DNA from: Rhizobiaceae bacterium
GTDB taxonomy: Bacteria > Pseudomonadota > Alphaproteobacteria > Rhizobiales > Rhizobiaceae
NCBI GenBank assembly: GCA_023953845.1
Contig: JAMLJC010000001.1
Span: forward strand, 558,001 to 622,000
Direction: 5' to 3'
Length of the DNA stretch: 64,000 nucleotides
Made by a program: the position numbers and the translations under genes. The notes beneath the pieces were generated by a model that was not told the DNA's origin, did not search any database, and saw only the letters and a list, made by a program, of their open reading frames with translations. Shown here one piece after another: positions 45,756 through 54,850 of the stretch; the first letter of the stretch is position 1, and each line of letters begins with the position of its first letter.

Positions 45756-46452
45756 GATCGAGAAGCTCGTCTCAGGCTACGGCAAGGGCGCGTCGGTGCT
45801 GAAGGGCATCGATCTGCGGGCGGAACGCGGCGATCGTCTGGCGATCATGGGACGGAACGGCATGGGCAAGACCCTGCTGGCGAAGACCCTGATGGGCCTG
45901 GTCCGCCCGTCGGCGGGCAAGATCCGCTTCGACGGCGCCGAGATCGGCGGACTGCCCGCCCACCGGATCAGCAATATGGGCATGGCCTATGTGCCGCAGG
46001 GCCGCGAGATCTTCGCCGACTTCACCGTGCTGGAGAACCTGCGCATGGGCGTCATCGGCAAGCCCGGCCTCGGCATGGACCACCTGGACCGTATCTATGG
46101 CTGGTTCCCGATCCTGAAGGAGCGCGAGAACCAGCGGGCGGGCACCATGTCCGGCGGCCAGATGCAGCAGCTCGCCATCGCACGCGCTCTCATCGGCAGG
46201 CCGAAACTCCTTCTGCTCGACGAACCGTCCGAGGGCATCCAGCCCAACATCGTGCACGAGATCGCCGAGAAGCTGCGGATGATCTGCGCCGAGGAAGGGC
46301 TGACCGTCGTGGTGATCGAACAGAACTTCGACATGGTGGAAATCCTGGCCGAACGCGTGGCCTTCATCGAGAACGGAAAGATCACCGGCGAGGTGCCCGT
46401 GGCGCGGCTTTCCGCCGATCCCGACCTGATCACGCATCATATGGGGCTTTGA
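45748..46452 (+). CDS. HAAT ABC transporter ATP-binding protein (LivF/UrtE-like)
   Basis: 234-aa ATPase with Walker A GRNGMGKT, the family string MAYVPQGREIFADFTVLENL, signature SGGQMQQ and Walker B LLLLDEPSEGIQPNIV, the last typical of LivF/UrtE. ATG at 45748 begins MLEIEKLVSGYG inside the end of the previous gene. Confidence 0.92.
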   Translation: MLEIEKLVSGYGKGASVLKGIDLRAERGDRLAIMGRNGMGKTLLAKTLMGLVRPSAGKIRFDGAEIGGLPAHRISNMGMAYVPQGREIFADFTVLENLRMGVIGKPGLGMDHLDRIYGWFPILKERENQRAGTMSGGQMQQLAIARALIGRPKLLLLDEPSEGIQPNIVHEIAEKLRMICAEEGLTVVVIEQNFDMVEILAERVAFIENGKITGEVPVARLSADPDLITHHMGL

Positions 46453-46457
46453 GGGCG

Positions 46458-47315
46458 ATGGGCGGTTTTCTGGCACTGGCGCTGGATGCTTTGAACTACA
46501 CCTCGGTCCTGCTTCTCGTCTCGATCGGGCTGGTGATCGTTTTCGGCATGATGCAGGTGATCAACCTCGCGCATGGCGAGTTCTTCCTCGTCGGCGCCTA
46601 TGCCGTGCTGGTGCTGCAGGGTCTCGGCGTGCCGTTCTGGCTGACGCTTCCCCTCGCCTTCATCGTCGGCGGGCTTTTCGGATTGATCTGCGACGCGGCG
46701 ATCCTGCGCTTCATCTACGACCGGCCGACCGACACCATTCTTGCGACCTGGGGCCTGTCGCTGGCGATAAGGCAGGCGATCGTCATCGTGTTCGGGCCGA
46801 ATTCCCAGCAGGTGGTGGCGCCGCTGACCGAACCCGTGAATTTCCTTGGAATCTCCTACTCTTCATACCGGCTGGCGATCATCGCCATTGCCATCGCCGT
46901 CGCCGTGGTGGTCTTCCTGATCCTCTATCGCACGGCCTTCGGCCTCGCCGCCCGCGCGGCGATGGCAAACCGGCCGATGGCGCAATGCCTCGGCATCAAC
47001 ACGCGGCGTCTGGACCGCGTGACCTTCAGCCTCGGCGCAGCACTGGCCGGCTTCTCCGGCGCGGTCATGGCCCCGCTGATGAGCGTCGATCCACAAATGG
47101 GCATGGGCTTCGTGCTGCCGGCCTTCCTGTCGATCCTCGTCGGCGGCGTGGGCAGCCCGGCCGGCGCCATATGGGGTTCGGTCGTCATCGGCGGCTCGAC
47201 CACGGTCGCCGCCTCATGGTGGACGCCAGTCATCGCTCAGATCATCGTCTTCTCGCTGGCGGTGGCGGTCATCCGCTTCCTTCCGGCCGGTCTCTCGGGG
47301 CTTCGTCGCAGATGA
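46458..47315 (+). CDS. HAAT ABC transporter permease (LivH/UrtB-like)
   Basis: 285-aa permease with about eight helices. The characteristic early motif is GMMQVINLAHGEFFLVGAYA, and AALAGFSGAVMAPL and SILVGGVGSPAGAIWGS mark the conserved loop regions. ATG at 46458 is preferred to TTG at 46449, which lies in the end of the ATPase gene. The stop overlaps the next start (ATGA). Confidence 0.9.
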   Translation: MGGFLALALDALNYTSVLLLVSIGLVIVFGMMQVINLAHGEFFLVGAYAVLVLQGLGVPFWLTLPLAFIVGGLFGLICDAAILRFIYDRPTDTILATWGLSLAIRQAIVIVFGPNSQQVVAPLTEPVNFLGISYSSYRLAIIAIAIAVAVVVFLILYRTAFGLAARAAMANRPMAQCLGINTRRLDRVTFSLGAALAGFSGAVMAPLMSVDPQMGMGFVLPAFLSILVGGVGSPAGAIWGSVVIGGSTTVAASWWTPVIAQIIVFSLAVAVIRFLPAGLSGLRRR

Positions 47316-48277
47316 ACATCCGGCTTCTTCTCACGCTCGCGGTCTGGCTCGTCCTGGGGCTGATGCCTTTCATGCTCGGCCTTTGGGAACTGGCCATGAT
47401 GAGCCAGCTTCTGATCTATGGCATCGCGGCGCTAAGCCTCTCATTCATCTGGGGCGAGGTGGGGCTGGTCTGCTTCGGACAGGCCCTGTTTTTCGGGACG
47501 GGCGCCTATGTGATGGCGCTGACGGCCAAGGGCATGATTCCCGGCCTGCCTGAATCGGCGTGGCTTGGGCTCCTGCTCGGCATTGTGGGCGGAGCGCTGG
47601 CCGGGGCTCTCGTTGGGGCGGCGCTGTTCTTCGGCAAGGGACTAAGGACGGCCTATTTCGGCATCGTCACCATTGCCGCAGCGGTCATCGCCGAGCGGCT
47701 GACGACGAACTGGCGCTATATTGGCGGCTTCAACGGTCTTCTCGACGTGCCGCCCCTGACGCTGCCGGGAGCAATCGACAGCGCCGATCCGCTCGCTGGC
47801 TACGTTCTCGTTCTCGGTTTCGCGGTGCTGTCATGGCTTCTGCTGCTTGCCTTGCAGCGTGCGCCTTTCGGCACGATCCTGCGCGGCATACGCTGCGACG
47901 AGCGCCGCATGCAGAGTCTCGGCTTCTCGGTCCCTGTCTACAAGATCGTGGCGCTTGCGATCTCCGGCGGCGTCGCCGGCCTCGCGGGAGGCCTCTTTTC
48001 GCTGCAATTCTCCTTCGTCTCGCCAGCGGTGATCGGCCTCGCCATGTCGACCGAAATCCTGATCTGGGCGGCGGTCGGAGGCAAGGCGGTGCTGCTGGCA
48101 GCCTTCATCGGCGCACTGGCCGTGAAATGGGTCGAGGGCGTACTGTCGGAAACCATCGGCGCCTACTGGCTTCTGGTTATCGGGCTCGCTTTCGTGGCAG
48201 TGATCGTCATTTTCCCGCAAGGCTTGTTGGGGCGGCTGCTGGATCTCCGCCTGCCCCGGCGGCTGCGACGCACCTGA
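47312..48277 (+). CDS. HAAT ABC transporter permease (LivM/UrtC-like)
   Basis: 321-aa permease, last gene of the importer operon. Helices include LWELAMMSQLLIYGIAALSLSFIWG (in part) and the LivM motif GLVCFGQALFFGTGAYVMAL. The cytoplasmic EAA-like region is LRGIRCDERRMQSLGFSV. It converges on the SDR gene 31 bases later. Confidence 0.9.
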   Translation: MNIRLLLTLAVWLVLGLMPFMLGLWELAMMSQLLIYGIAALSLSFIWGEVGLVCFGQALFFGTGAYVMALTAKGMIPGLPESAWLGLLLGIVGGALAGALVGAALFFGKGLRTAYFGIVTIAAAVIAERLTTNWRYIGGFNGLLDVPPLTLPGAIDSADPLAGYVLVLGFAVLSWLLLLALQRAPFGTILRGIRCDERRMQSLGFSVPVYKIVALAISGGVAGLAGGLFSLQFSFVSPAVIGLAMSTEILIWAAVGGKAVLLAAFIGALAVKWVEGVLSETIGAYWLLVIGLAFVAVIVIFPQGLLGRLLDLRLPRRLRRT

Positions 48278-48308
48278 AGCGATTCGCCCTCCAGGGCGTG
48301 CAGTCCTG

Positions 48309-49130
48309 TCACGCCGGACTATTGCGAAGATGCCACGGAAATGCGGGCGCAGCAGGAGCGTTGGCCCATGACTGGAGCGTCTGTCCGCCGTCGATCAGCC
48401 AGTCCACGCCGGTAATATGGCGCGCTTCGTCCGAAGCGAGGAAAGCCACGGCGGCAGCGACATCTTCCGGCTGACCGATGCGGCGAAGCGGGATGCGGTC
48501 GGCGAAACGGCGCACGCTCTCCAGATAGCCTTGCCGGTCGGCGGCGGGCACGCCGAGCGAGGTTTCGACGACGCCAGGGCAGATGGCGTTCACCCGGATG
48601 CCATATCCGGCAAGGTCGAGCGCCGCCGAGCGGGTCAGCCCCGTAACCGCGTGTTTGCTGGCGATGTAGCCGGGGCTCCTTGACAGCACGTCCCACCCAG
48701 CCATGGAAGACCCCATATTGACGATGGAGCCGGGGCGTCCGCCCGCGATCATCGCACGGGCCGCCAGCCTCAGCACAAGGAACTGGCTGCGCAGATTGGT
48801 GCGGATCACATGGTCCCAATCGTCCGGAGAAATCTCGTGAACCGGGCTGACCGGACCCGATATGCCCGCATTGTTGAAAACCACGTCAAGCTGCCCGAAT
48901 GCCTCCAGCACGGCTTCGACCGCCGCCCTCGCCCCGGCCTCCTCGGCCACATCCGCGCCGACCCCGACCCCGTCATTCAGCGTCGCGGCGAGTTCCGCGG
49001 CGCGTTCGTCGTTCAGGTCGGCCAATACGACGCGCGCGCCTTCAGCCGAAAAACGTTGCGCCGTCGCCCAGCCGATCGACCCTGCGCCGCCCGTCACCAG
49101 GACGGCCTTGCCCTCGAAGCGCTTCATCAT
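48309..49130 (-). CDS. SDR-family oxidoreductase
   Basis: 273-aa classical SDR with VTGGAGSIGWATA, NNAGISGP, GSSMAGWD and catalytic YIASKHA, ending ITGVDWLIDGGQT. It would oxidise or reduce an alcohol/ketone with NAD(P). It is the second gene after the epimerase-like gene, overlapping it by 4 bases, and the two are divergent from the isochorismatase-fold gene. The substrate is unknown. Confidence 0.88.
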   Translation of the reverse strand: MMKRFEGKAVLVTGGAGSIGWATAQRFSAEGARVVLADLNDERAAELAATLNDGVGVGADVAEEAGARAAVEAVLEAFGQLDVVFNNAGISGPVSPVHEISPDDWDHVIRTNLRSQFLVLRLAARAMIAGGRPGSIVNMGSSMAGWDVLSRSPGYIASKHAVTGLTRSAALDLAGYGIRVNAICPGVVETSLGVPAADRQGYLESVRRFADRIPLRRIGQPEDVAAAVAFLASDEARHITGVDWLIDGGQTLQSWANAPAAPAFPWHLRNSPA

Positions 49131-49981
49131 ATTTTCTCCGGCTCTGGATATTCGCGCCAGCCATGGCGCGGACGAAACCCGAGTTCACGTCTCGCCAATC
49201 CGGTGTCGATCAGCCCGGCATGGCCGCCAAGCGCGCCGCGCATTTCCGGCGCGTCCCCGAATGCCTCTGCCACCAGTTCCCGGCTTGGATGCTCGGAATA
49301 GCTGTCATCGGCGGATATATAGCATCGCAGATGACCGTGACCCTGCCACGTCAGGGCGGAGGCGAAGGCAGCGCCGGCGTCGCGGGCATCGAGATAGGCC
49401 CAGAGATCGGCCGCGGCGGCGGCCGTCTGCCGCCGCCGGCCGATATCCCGGTAGAAGGTTTCCGGTGTCTGCAACCACGGCATGCGCAGGCTGACGGCGC
49501 GGAACGCGCCCTGCCGCACCATCGCGTCCACAAGTTCCTCGCCGAGCCACTTGGTCGTGCCGTAAATATCCTGCGCGGCCACCGGATGGGTTTCGTCGAG
49601 CGGCAGGAAACGCGGAATTGGCAGAGCCGGCGCGAAGGGATAGCCTAGCACGCTGAACGAAGAGGCGTAGACAAAGAGCTTCGCGCCGCCAAGGCGGGCA
49701 CCCTCCGCCGCGCTGTAGACGGTCGCCATGTTCACCCGGTAGATTTCGACGGCCGCCGTGCCCGTTGGGCGCGGGATGGCGGCGCAGTGGAGCACCGCGT
49801 CGGCGCCGGAAAACAGCTGGACAGACGCGCCGAGATCGGCGAGGTCCGCCGAGATCGTCTCCCAGCCTCCGGCTGGCTGGGGCGCACGGTCGATCCCGAG
49901 CACTGAGTGCCCGGCGGAAACGCAGGCGGCAGCCACGTGACGCCCCAGAAGACCGGCTGCGCCGGTGACAACGACCTTCAT
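49127..49981 (-). CDS. NAD-dependent epimerase/dehydratase (extended SDR)
   Basis: 284-aa extended SDR: VVVTGAAGLLGRHVA for nucleotide binding, YASSFSVLG strand and catalytic YGTTKWLGEELV. It acts on a sugar-nucleotide or acyl-type substrate, probably as dehydrogenase or epimerase. The start is ATG at 49981 (MKVVVTGAAG); upstream residues of the longer frame are not family-like. It is in an operon with the following SDR. Confidence 0.87.
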   Translation of the reverse strand: MKVVVTGAAGLLGRHVAAACVSAGHSVLGIDRAPQPAGGWETISADLADLGASVQLFSGADAVLHCAAIPRPTGTAAVEIYRVNMATVYSAAEGARLGGAKLFVYASSFSVLGYPFAPALPIPRFLPLDETHPVAAQDIYGTTKWLGEELVDAMVRQGAFRAVSLRMPWLQTPETFYRDIGRRRQTAAAAADLWAYLDARDAGAAFASALTWQGHGHLRCYISADDSYSEHPSRELVAEAFGDAPEMRGALGGHAGLIDTGLARRELGFRPRHGWREYPEPEKI

Positions 49982-50155
49982 TCCGCTACTCCGTACCGAC
50001 CCTGCCGCATTTTCGTTTGTCATCCAACAATACCTTGCCCAGACACACACCGGAAGGCGGCGAATTATCCCATATTATCGAAGCATTCTCTTGACTTTGC
50101 GCTGCTCGTCAATCCTTATGAATACAAACAATATCGATGATGGAAAGAGGCTCCT

Positions 50156-50794
50156 ATGGACGTTTTCTCATCACATCGCCTGGCAGGAGGCATGGTTCTC
50201 GATCCCGCTACGGTAGCGGTGGTGGTGGTCGACATGGTCAACGATTTCTGCAAGCCGGGCGGCCTGATGGTTCTGCCCGGATATGAGCGGCTCGTGCCGC
50301 CCCAGCTTCAGGTGATCGAGGCCGCGCGGGAGCATGGCGTGCCGGTAATCTGGGTGCATGACGCGCACCGGGCCAACGTCCGCCAGGACCGGGAGTGGCT
50401 GAAGCGGACGCCGCATTGCGTGGAGAACACCTGGGGAGTCGAGATCATTGAGGATCTTGGGGCGAAGCCGGAAGAGATCCATGTCATCAAGCGCCGTTAC
50501 TCGGCCTTCTTCCAGACGGACCTCGACCTGACGCTGAAGGATATGGGCGTCCGGCAACTGGTGGTCTTCGGCGTCGTGACCAATATCTGCGTCCGCTCCA
50601 CGGTGCATGACGCCTTCTTCAACGGCTATGAGGTCGTGGTTCCGCAGGACTGCTGCGCGGCGACCGGACCGCGCGAACAGGAAAGCTCGCTCTACGACAT
50701 CGCCACGCATTTCGGCACGGTCAGCGACGCAGCGACAGTCGCGGCGGCCCTGGCCGGAGCGGGCACGATCCAGGCCATCGAGATCCCGGCCTGA
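50156..50794 (+). CDS. Isochorismatase-fold cysteine hydrolase
   Basis: 212-aa amidohydrolase-type member of the isochorismatase superfamily. The catalytic triad is visible as Asp in VVVVDMVNDFC, Lys in VIKRRYSAF and Cys in VVTNICVRSTVHDAF. Such enzymes include N-carbamoylsarcosine amidase, nicotinamidase and maleamate amidase. AAAGAGG is 5 bases before the ATG at 50156. It leads a run with a MarR regulator and an enamidase-like hydrolase, so it probably hydrolyses an amide or carbamoyl group in the same pathway. Unlike EntB at 17208, it has the catalytic Cys and is not a siderophore enzyme. Confidence 0.88.
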   Translation: MDVFSSHRLAGGMVLDPATVAVVVVDMVNDFCKPGGLMVLPGYERLVPPQLQVIEAAREHGVPVIWVHDAHRANVRQDREWLKRTPHCVENTWGVEIIEDLGAKPEEIHVIKRRYSAFFQTDLDLTLKDMGVRQLVVFGVVTNICVRSTVHDAFFNGYEVVVPQDCCAATGPREQESSLYDIATHFGTVSDAATVAAALAGAGTIQAIEIPA

Positions 50795-50844
50795 AGGCCG
50801 CCGGATATCGGATATGACCGACCTGAGCACAAGGGATGATGACG

Positions 50845-51420
50845 ATGGCAGCGAAGCCCGAGAAAAGTCGCGGCCGCGTCCGCAGCATGACCGGTTTGTC
50901 CCGCGAGGAAGCGATCGTCCAGTTCGCCCGCAGCGGTTATGATCTCGACGTGCATCCCGCGCATCTCGTTCGCCGCGTGCATCAGCGCGCGACGCAACAC
51001 TTCCAGCAGGTCATGGACGGCGACAATGTTTCGCCGGCTCAATTCGGGGCTTTGGCAACCATCCTCAAGCATGGCGCGATCTCCCAGAACCATCTCGGGC
51101 GGCTGACCTCCATGGACCCTTCCACCATCCTTGTCGTGGTCAGGAATCTCATCTCCAACGGTCTCGTGCGGCGACTGAAATCCGAGACCGACCAGCGCCT
51201 GACGATCCTGACCCTGTCAGACAAGGGCCAGAGCTATACGCTGGAACGATTGAAGAAATCGGTCGAGGTCGGGAAGAGACTGCTGGCTCCGCTGAGCGCC
51301 GCCGAGCAGGCGGTCTTCATGTCGCTGCTTGCCCGGCTTTGCGAGGAGGAACCGGGCGAAGCCACGGTGGTGCAGGAAGATTCATCGCGGCGCAACGGCG
51401 CCGCTGCCGCACCGATCTGA
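50845..51420 (+). CDS. MarR-family transcriptional regulator
   Basis: 191-aa winged-helix regulator with HLVRRVHQRATQHF, recognition region TSMDPSTILVVVRNLISNGLV (in part) and wing RRLKSETDQRLTILTLSDKG. Among the ATGs at 50836-50845, 50845 has AAGGG at a proper 9-base distance. Placed between two hydrolase genes, it is likely the pathway-specific regulator, responding to a substrate or intermediate, much as NicR-type MarR proteins do in nicotinate degradation. Confidence 0.88.
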   Translation: MAAKPEKSRGRVRSMTGLSREEAIVQFARSGYDLDVHPAHLVRRVHQRATQHFQQVMDGDNVSPAQFGALATILKHGAISQNHLGRLTSMDPSTILVVVRNLISNGLVRRLKSETDQRLTILTLSDKGQSYTLERLKKSVEVGKRLLAPLSAAEQAVFMSLLARLCEEEPGEATVVQEDSSRRNGAAAAPI

Positions 51421-51434
51421 CGGGAGTACGACAA

Positions 51435-52637
51435 ATGGCGCACGAAGAAGCGTCGGCTTCGGCCGCAGGGCGGATTATTGTCCAGAATATCGGATTGATG
51501 CTCAGCGGCGACCTTTCGAAGCCGCTGCTCGAGGCCGATTCGATTCTGGTGGAAGATGGTCTGATCCGAGCTGTCGGACGGTCGGCCGACATGCCGGCTC
51601 CGGTCTCCGGCGAGGTCGTTATCGATGCGCAGAATTCGGCCGTGTGCCCCGGACTGATCGACAATCACATGCATCCCGTCGCAGGCGACTGGACGCCGCG
51701 CCAGAACCAGATGGGCTGGATGGAAAGCTCGGTGCATGGCGGCGTCACCACCATGATCTCCGCCGGCGAAGCGCATTATCCCAACCGCCCACGCGATGTG
51801 GTCGGCGTGAAGGCGCTCGGCATCGCCGCCCAGCGCAGTTTCTCCGGCTTCCGGCCGCTCGGCATGAAGATCATCGCCGGGGCTCCGGTGCTGGAACCGG
51901 GCATGACGGAAGCCGACTTCAAGGAACTGGCCGAAGCCGGCGTCACCCTCATCGGCGAAGTCGGCCTCGGCGGCGTCAAGGACGGACCGACCGGGCGCCG
52001 GATGATCGCCTGGGCGCGCAAATACGGCATGACCTCGATGACGCACACCGGAGGCCCGTCCATTCCGGGCTCCGGACGTATCGGCGCTGAGGTGGTGCTT
52101 GAAGTGGACGCCGACGTCGTCGCGCACGTCAATGGAGGTCCCACGGCGCTGCCGGACGAGGAGATCCGCCGCATCTGCGAGGAAGGAACGCGCGCGCTGG
52201 AGATCGTGCACAACGGCAATCTGCGCACGGGCCTGATGGTGCTGGAGATAGCGCGGCAGCGGAACGAGATGCGCCGGGTCCTGCTCGGAACCGACGGCCC
52301 TGCTGGGTCCGGCGTGCAGCCGCTCGGAATACTGCGCACCATCGCCCATCTCGCCTCGCTGTCCGAGGTCGCCCCGGAGGTGATCTTCTGCTTCGCGACG
52401 GGCAACACGGCGCGCGTCCGCAACCTGTCCGACCGTGGCGTCATCGAGGTTGGCCGCGCGGCCGATCTCGTTTTCCTGGATGCGGCCGAAGCCAGTGCGG
52501 GCGACGGCCTGCTGGACTGTCTGCGGCTGGGCAATCTGCCCGGCATCGGCATGGTGATGATCGATGGCGTCATCCGCACCGGGCGCAGCCGCAACACGCC
52601 GCCAGCGCGCAGGGTTCCGGTCCAGTCGGCGGCCTGA
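51435..52637 (+). CDS. Enamidase-like amidohydrolase
   Basis: 400-aa metal-dependent amidohydrolase. It resembles the Eubacterium barkeri enamidase of nicotinate fermentation across its length, from memory of that protein: N-terminal NIGLMLSGDLSKPLLEADSI, then ALHGG-type SSVHGGVTTMISAGEAHYP, GGPSIPGSGRIGAEVV, HVNGGPTALPDEE and C-terminal SRNTPPARR. Metal ligands are HMH in the early strand, His in SMTHTGG and VAHVNGG, and Asp in LGTDGPAGSG. It would open a cyclic enamide or lactam. GGGAG lies 9-13 bases before ATG 51435. The exact substrate needs testing. Confidence 0.82.
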   Translation: MAHEEASASAAGRIIVQNIGLMLSGDLSKPLLEADSILVEDGLIRAVGRSADMPAPVSGEVVIDAQNSAVCPGLIDNHMHPVAGDWTPRQNQMGWMESSVHGGVTTMISAGEAHYPNRPRDVVGVKALGIAAQRSFSGFRPLGMKIIAGAPVLEPGMTEADFKELAEAGVTLIGEVGLGGVKDGPTGRRMIAWARKYGMTSMTHTGGPSIPGSGRIGAEVVLEVDADVVAHVNGGPTALPDEEIRRICEEGTRALEIVHNGNLRTGLMVLEIARQRNEMRRVLLGTDGPAGSGVQPLGILRTIAHLASLSEVAPEVIFCFATGNTARVRNLSDRGVIEVGRAADLVFLDAAEASAGDGLLDCLRLGNLPGIGMVMIDGVIRTGRSRNTPPARRVPVQSAA

Positions 52638-52748
52638 ACCACGAGTGCCGGCGATCTTCACATTTGCGGCGGGTTGCCTTATGCGATCTGCCATTCAGAT
52701 CTGGACGCTGCCGCATAGCCACACCAAAGCAAGCCAAAGCAACAACCG

Positions 52749-53303
52749 ATGTCTCTTTCCTCCTTTGACTGGCACGCAACCGAAGCGTCGCCCGAAATCG
52801 TCGCTCTTGCCGAAACGGAAAAGAAGCGCGCAGGGCGCGTCACCAACATGAAAGGCGTCCTGCTGCATTCGGCTCCGGCGTTCCGCCTGTTTTCCGCGGT
52901 GCTTCCACTGAAGGAGAGCCTGCGTGCGCGCCTCGGCGCCCGCGCGGTCGACATCTTCTCGCTGGCGATCTCGGAAGACTCGCACTGCCTGCTCTGCTCG
53001 CTCTATTTCCGCCGGGCGCTGAAGAGTTATGGCGTCGATCCCGATGGCTACCAGCCGACCGAGGACGAGGCGGCGCTGATCGAGATCGCGCACCGCATCG
53101 GCGCGCATGAGGACGCCCATCGCGCCGCGCCGCCGGAAGCGCTGAAGCTGCTCGAGGCGAAGTACGGCGCGGCGACGGTGGTCGAGATCGTCGCCTACGG
53201 CGCGGCAATGCTGGCGACGAACAGGCTGAACACGACGCTGGGCATTCCCATCGACGACGATCTCGTCGCGACGGCCGACGCGGTCGAAGCGACCGCTGCC
53301 TGA
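52749..53303 (+). CDS. AhpD-like/carboxymuconolactone-decarboxylase-fold protein
   Basis: 184-aa all-helical protein with a CxxC motif in EDSHCLLCSLYFRRAL, as in peroxidase-related AhpD-like proteins. The Glu-Cys-Cys part is kept, but the usual His after CxxC is replaced in the SLYFRR segment, so peroxidase chemistry is uncertain. It follows the enamidase-like gene by 111 bases and converges on the sarcosine-oxidase-like gene. Confidence 0.75.
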   Translation: MSLSSFDWHATEASPEIVALAETEKKRAGRVTNMKGVLLHSAPAFRLFSAVLPLKESLRARLGARAVDIFSLAISEDSHCLLCSLYFRRALKSYGVDPDGYQPTEDEAALIEIAHRIGAHEDAHRAAPPEALKLLEAKYGAATVVEIVAYGAAMLATNRLNTTLGIPIDDDLVATADAVEATAA

Positions 53304-53314
53304 CAGGCGCCCGC

Positions 53315-54478
53315 CTACCCCTCCGGCAGGTTCCAGACACCCGGCATCGCAAGGCCCGGACGCCCGAACCGGAAGGCCCCGATGTCGGCGGGCGTGGAGC
53401 CGTCGACCAGCAGTTCCGACAGCGTACGTCCGATCACGGAGGCGAACTTGAAGGCATGCGTGGCGCCCACGACGCACACGCAGTTCGGATGGCCGGGAAT
53501 CCGGTCGAGCACGAAATCGCCGTCCGGCGTATGCGTAAGCAGGCATGTCTTCGTGTAAAGGGTCGGGCCGGCGGCGCGCGGGATATGGTCGGCGAGGAAA
53601 CGCAGCACGTCCGTTTCGTTCTTTGCGTCCGGCTCGAAACTGCGCCAATCCGGATCGACCGGCCGGAAACGGTCCTTGGCGATCTTGACGCCGGGCGCTC
53701 CATAGACCGGAAAACCATAATAGTTGTCATGGATCATCCAGATCCACACCGGGAAGCGCTCCGGCGTGAATTCCTGAAGGTTCGGGCTGTCGACATAGGT
53801 GACCTGTTCATGCGTCACGAGCAGCGGCAGCTCGACGCCGAAATGCGCCAGCAGCCGGTTCGTCCATGGGCCGCCCGCAAGCACGATCTTCTCTGCGGAG
53901 ATGGTGCGCCCGCCCGCCATGATCCGGTATCCGCCGTTCTCCTGCCTGATCTCGGTCACTGGCGCGTTGTCGAGGAAGGTCGCTCCGTTGCGGCGCGCCA
54001 GACGACGATGGACGTCATTCGCCTTGATGGCTCCCACGAGCCCGCCGTCGGGCTGGTACACGGCATGGATTTCGTCGTCGAACCTGAATTGTGGGAAACG
54101 TCGGCGGATGGCGCCCGCATCGAGTATTTCATACGGCACATCGCACGCCGTCATGCTCTCATTGTAGGCGGCTTCATCGAGTGTCGTCTGCTGCGGCCAG
54201 AAATTCAGTTCGCCCGTCTTGACCACGACCTGCTCGCCGGCGTCCTTCTCGACCGCATCCCATGCCTCGTAGGCCTGCTGGGCGAACCGCACATACGGCA
54301 CGGTGTGATAGGTGAGGCGGATGATGCGGGAATGGTCCTGCGACTCGCCCCGCACATGCCCGATCTCGAACTGCTCTATGCCGAGCACGTCGGCGCCTGC
54401 CCGCCGCGACAGCCAGTAGCAGGCGGCGCTGCCGAGCCCACCCAGTCCCAGAACGACATAGGTATAGCTGTCCTTCAT
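53315..54478 (-). CDS. Sarcosine-oxidase-like FAD enzyme (MSOX/SolA family)
   Basis: 387-aa flavoprotein close in length to monomeric sarcosine oxidase. Dinucleotide motif VVLGLGGLGSAACYWLSRRG-like (VVLGLGGLGSAACYWLSR), HSRIIRLTYH after it, and the cysteine in KTCLLTHTPDGDFVLDRIP at the position of the covalent FAD attachment site of MSOX. It would oxidise an N-methyl amino acid to formaldehyde, amino acid and peroxide. ATG at 54478 begins MKDSYTYVVLG. It is divergent from the hydantoinase genes; sarcosine or N-methyl amino acids fit that context (inference). Confidence 0.87.
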   Translation of the reverse strand: MKDSYTYVVLGLGGLGSAACYWLSRRAGADVLGIEQFEIGHVRGESQDHSRIIRLTYHTVPYVRFAQQAYEAWDAVEKDAGEQVVVKTGELNFWPQQTTLDEAAYNESMTACDVPYEILDAGAIRRRFPQFRFDDEIHAVYQPDGGLVGAIKANDVHRRLARRNGATFLDNAPVTEIRQENGGYRIMAGGRTISAEKIVLAGGPWTNRLLAHFGVELPLLVTHEQVTYVDSPNLQEFTPERFPVWIWMIHDNYYGFPVYGAPGVKIAKDRFRPVDPDWRSFEPDAKNETDVLRFLADHIPRAAGPTLYTKTCLLTHTPDGDFVLDRIPGHPNCVCVVGATHAFKFASVIGRTLSELLVDGSTPADIGAFRFGRPGLAMPGVWNLPEG

Positions 54479-54850
54479 GGCGCAACCTTCCACTCGCAGA
54501 AATTCCAAATATCACAACAATGATCCGGAATGCGATACAATTTGCCTTTCATTCTGCCGCCATCGGGATAAAGTCGTCGCCGGAACAAGTCGCGTCCGGC
54601 CTTGTCCATCCTGCTCTGCGGAAGGCGCGGTGATCAGCCGCCCGACGATCCGTGTGAAAAGCCGGGGCCGGGCTGGCGGAATGAGGCGGTCGGGCGCGGC
54701 TTGTTCCCGGCGACGCCGCAGCGACCGGTCGCTGCGGCGCGCGGCTCCTTTTCATGTCGCCGAAAGCAATGACATTCGGGAGCAGTGGAGGCCAGCCAAT
54801 GGCTGCTTCGCCGCATGTGAGTTCGCCAGCTTGAAGGAGCGTCTTTGTCG
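54479..54850. other. Divergent intergenic region
   Basis: 372 bases between the sarcosine-oxidase-like gene and hyuA. The AT-richer part at 54500-54560 suits promoters. No small gene, hairpin or known operator was recognised. Confidence 0.45.
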
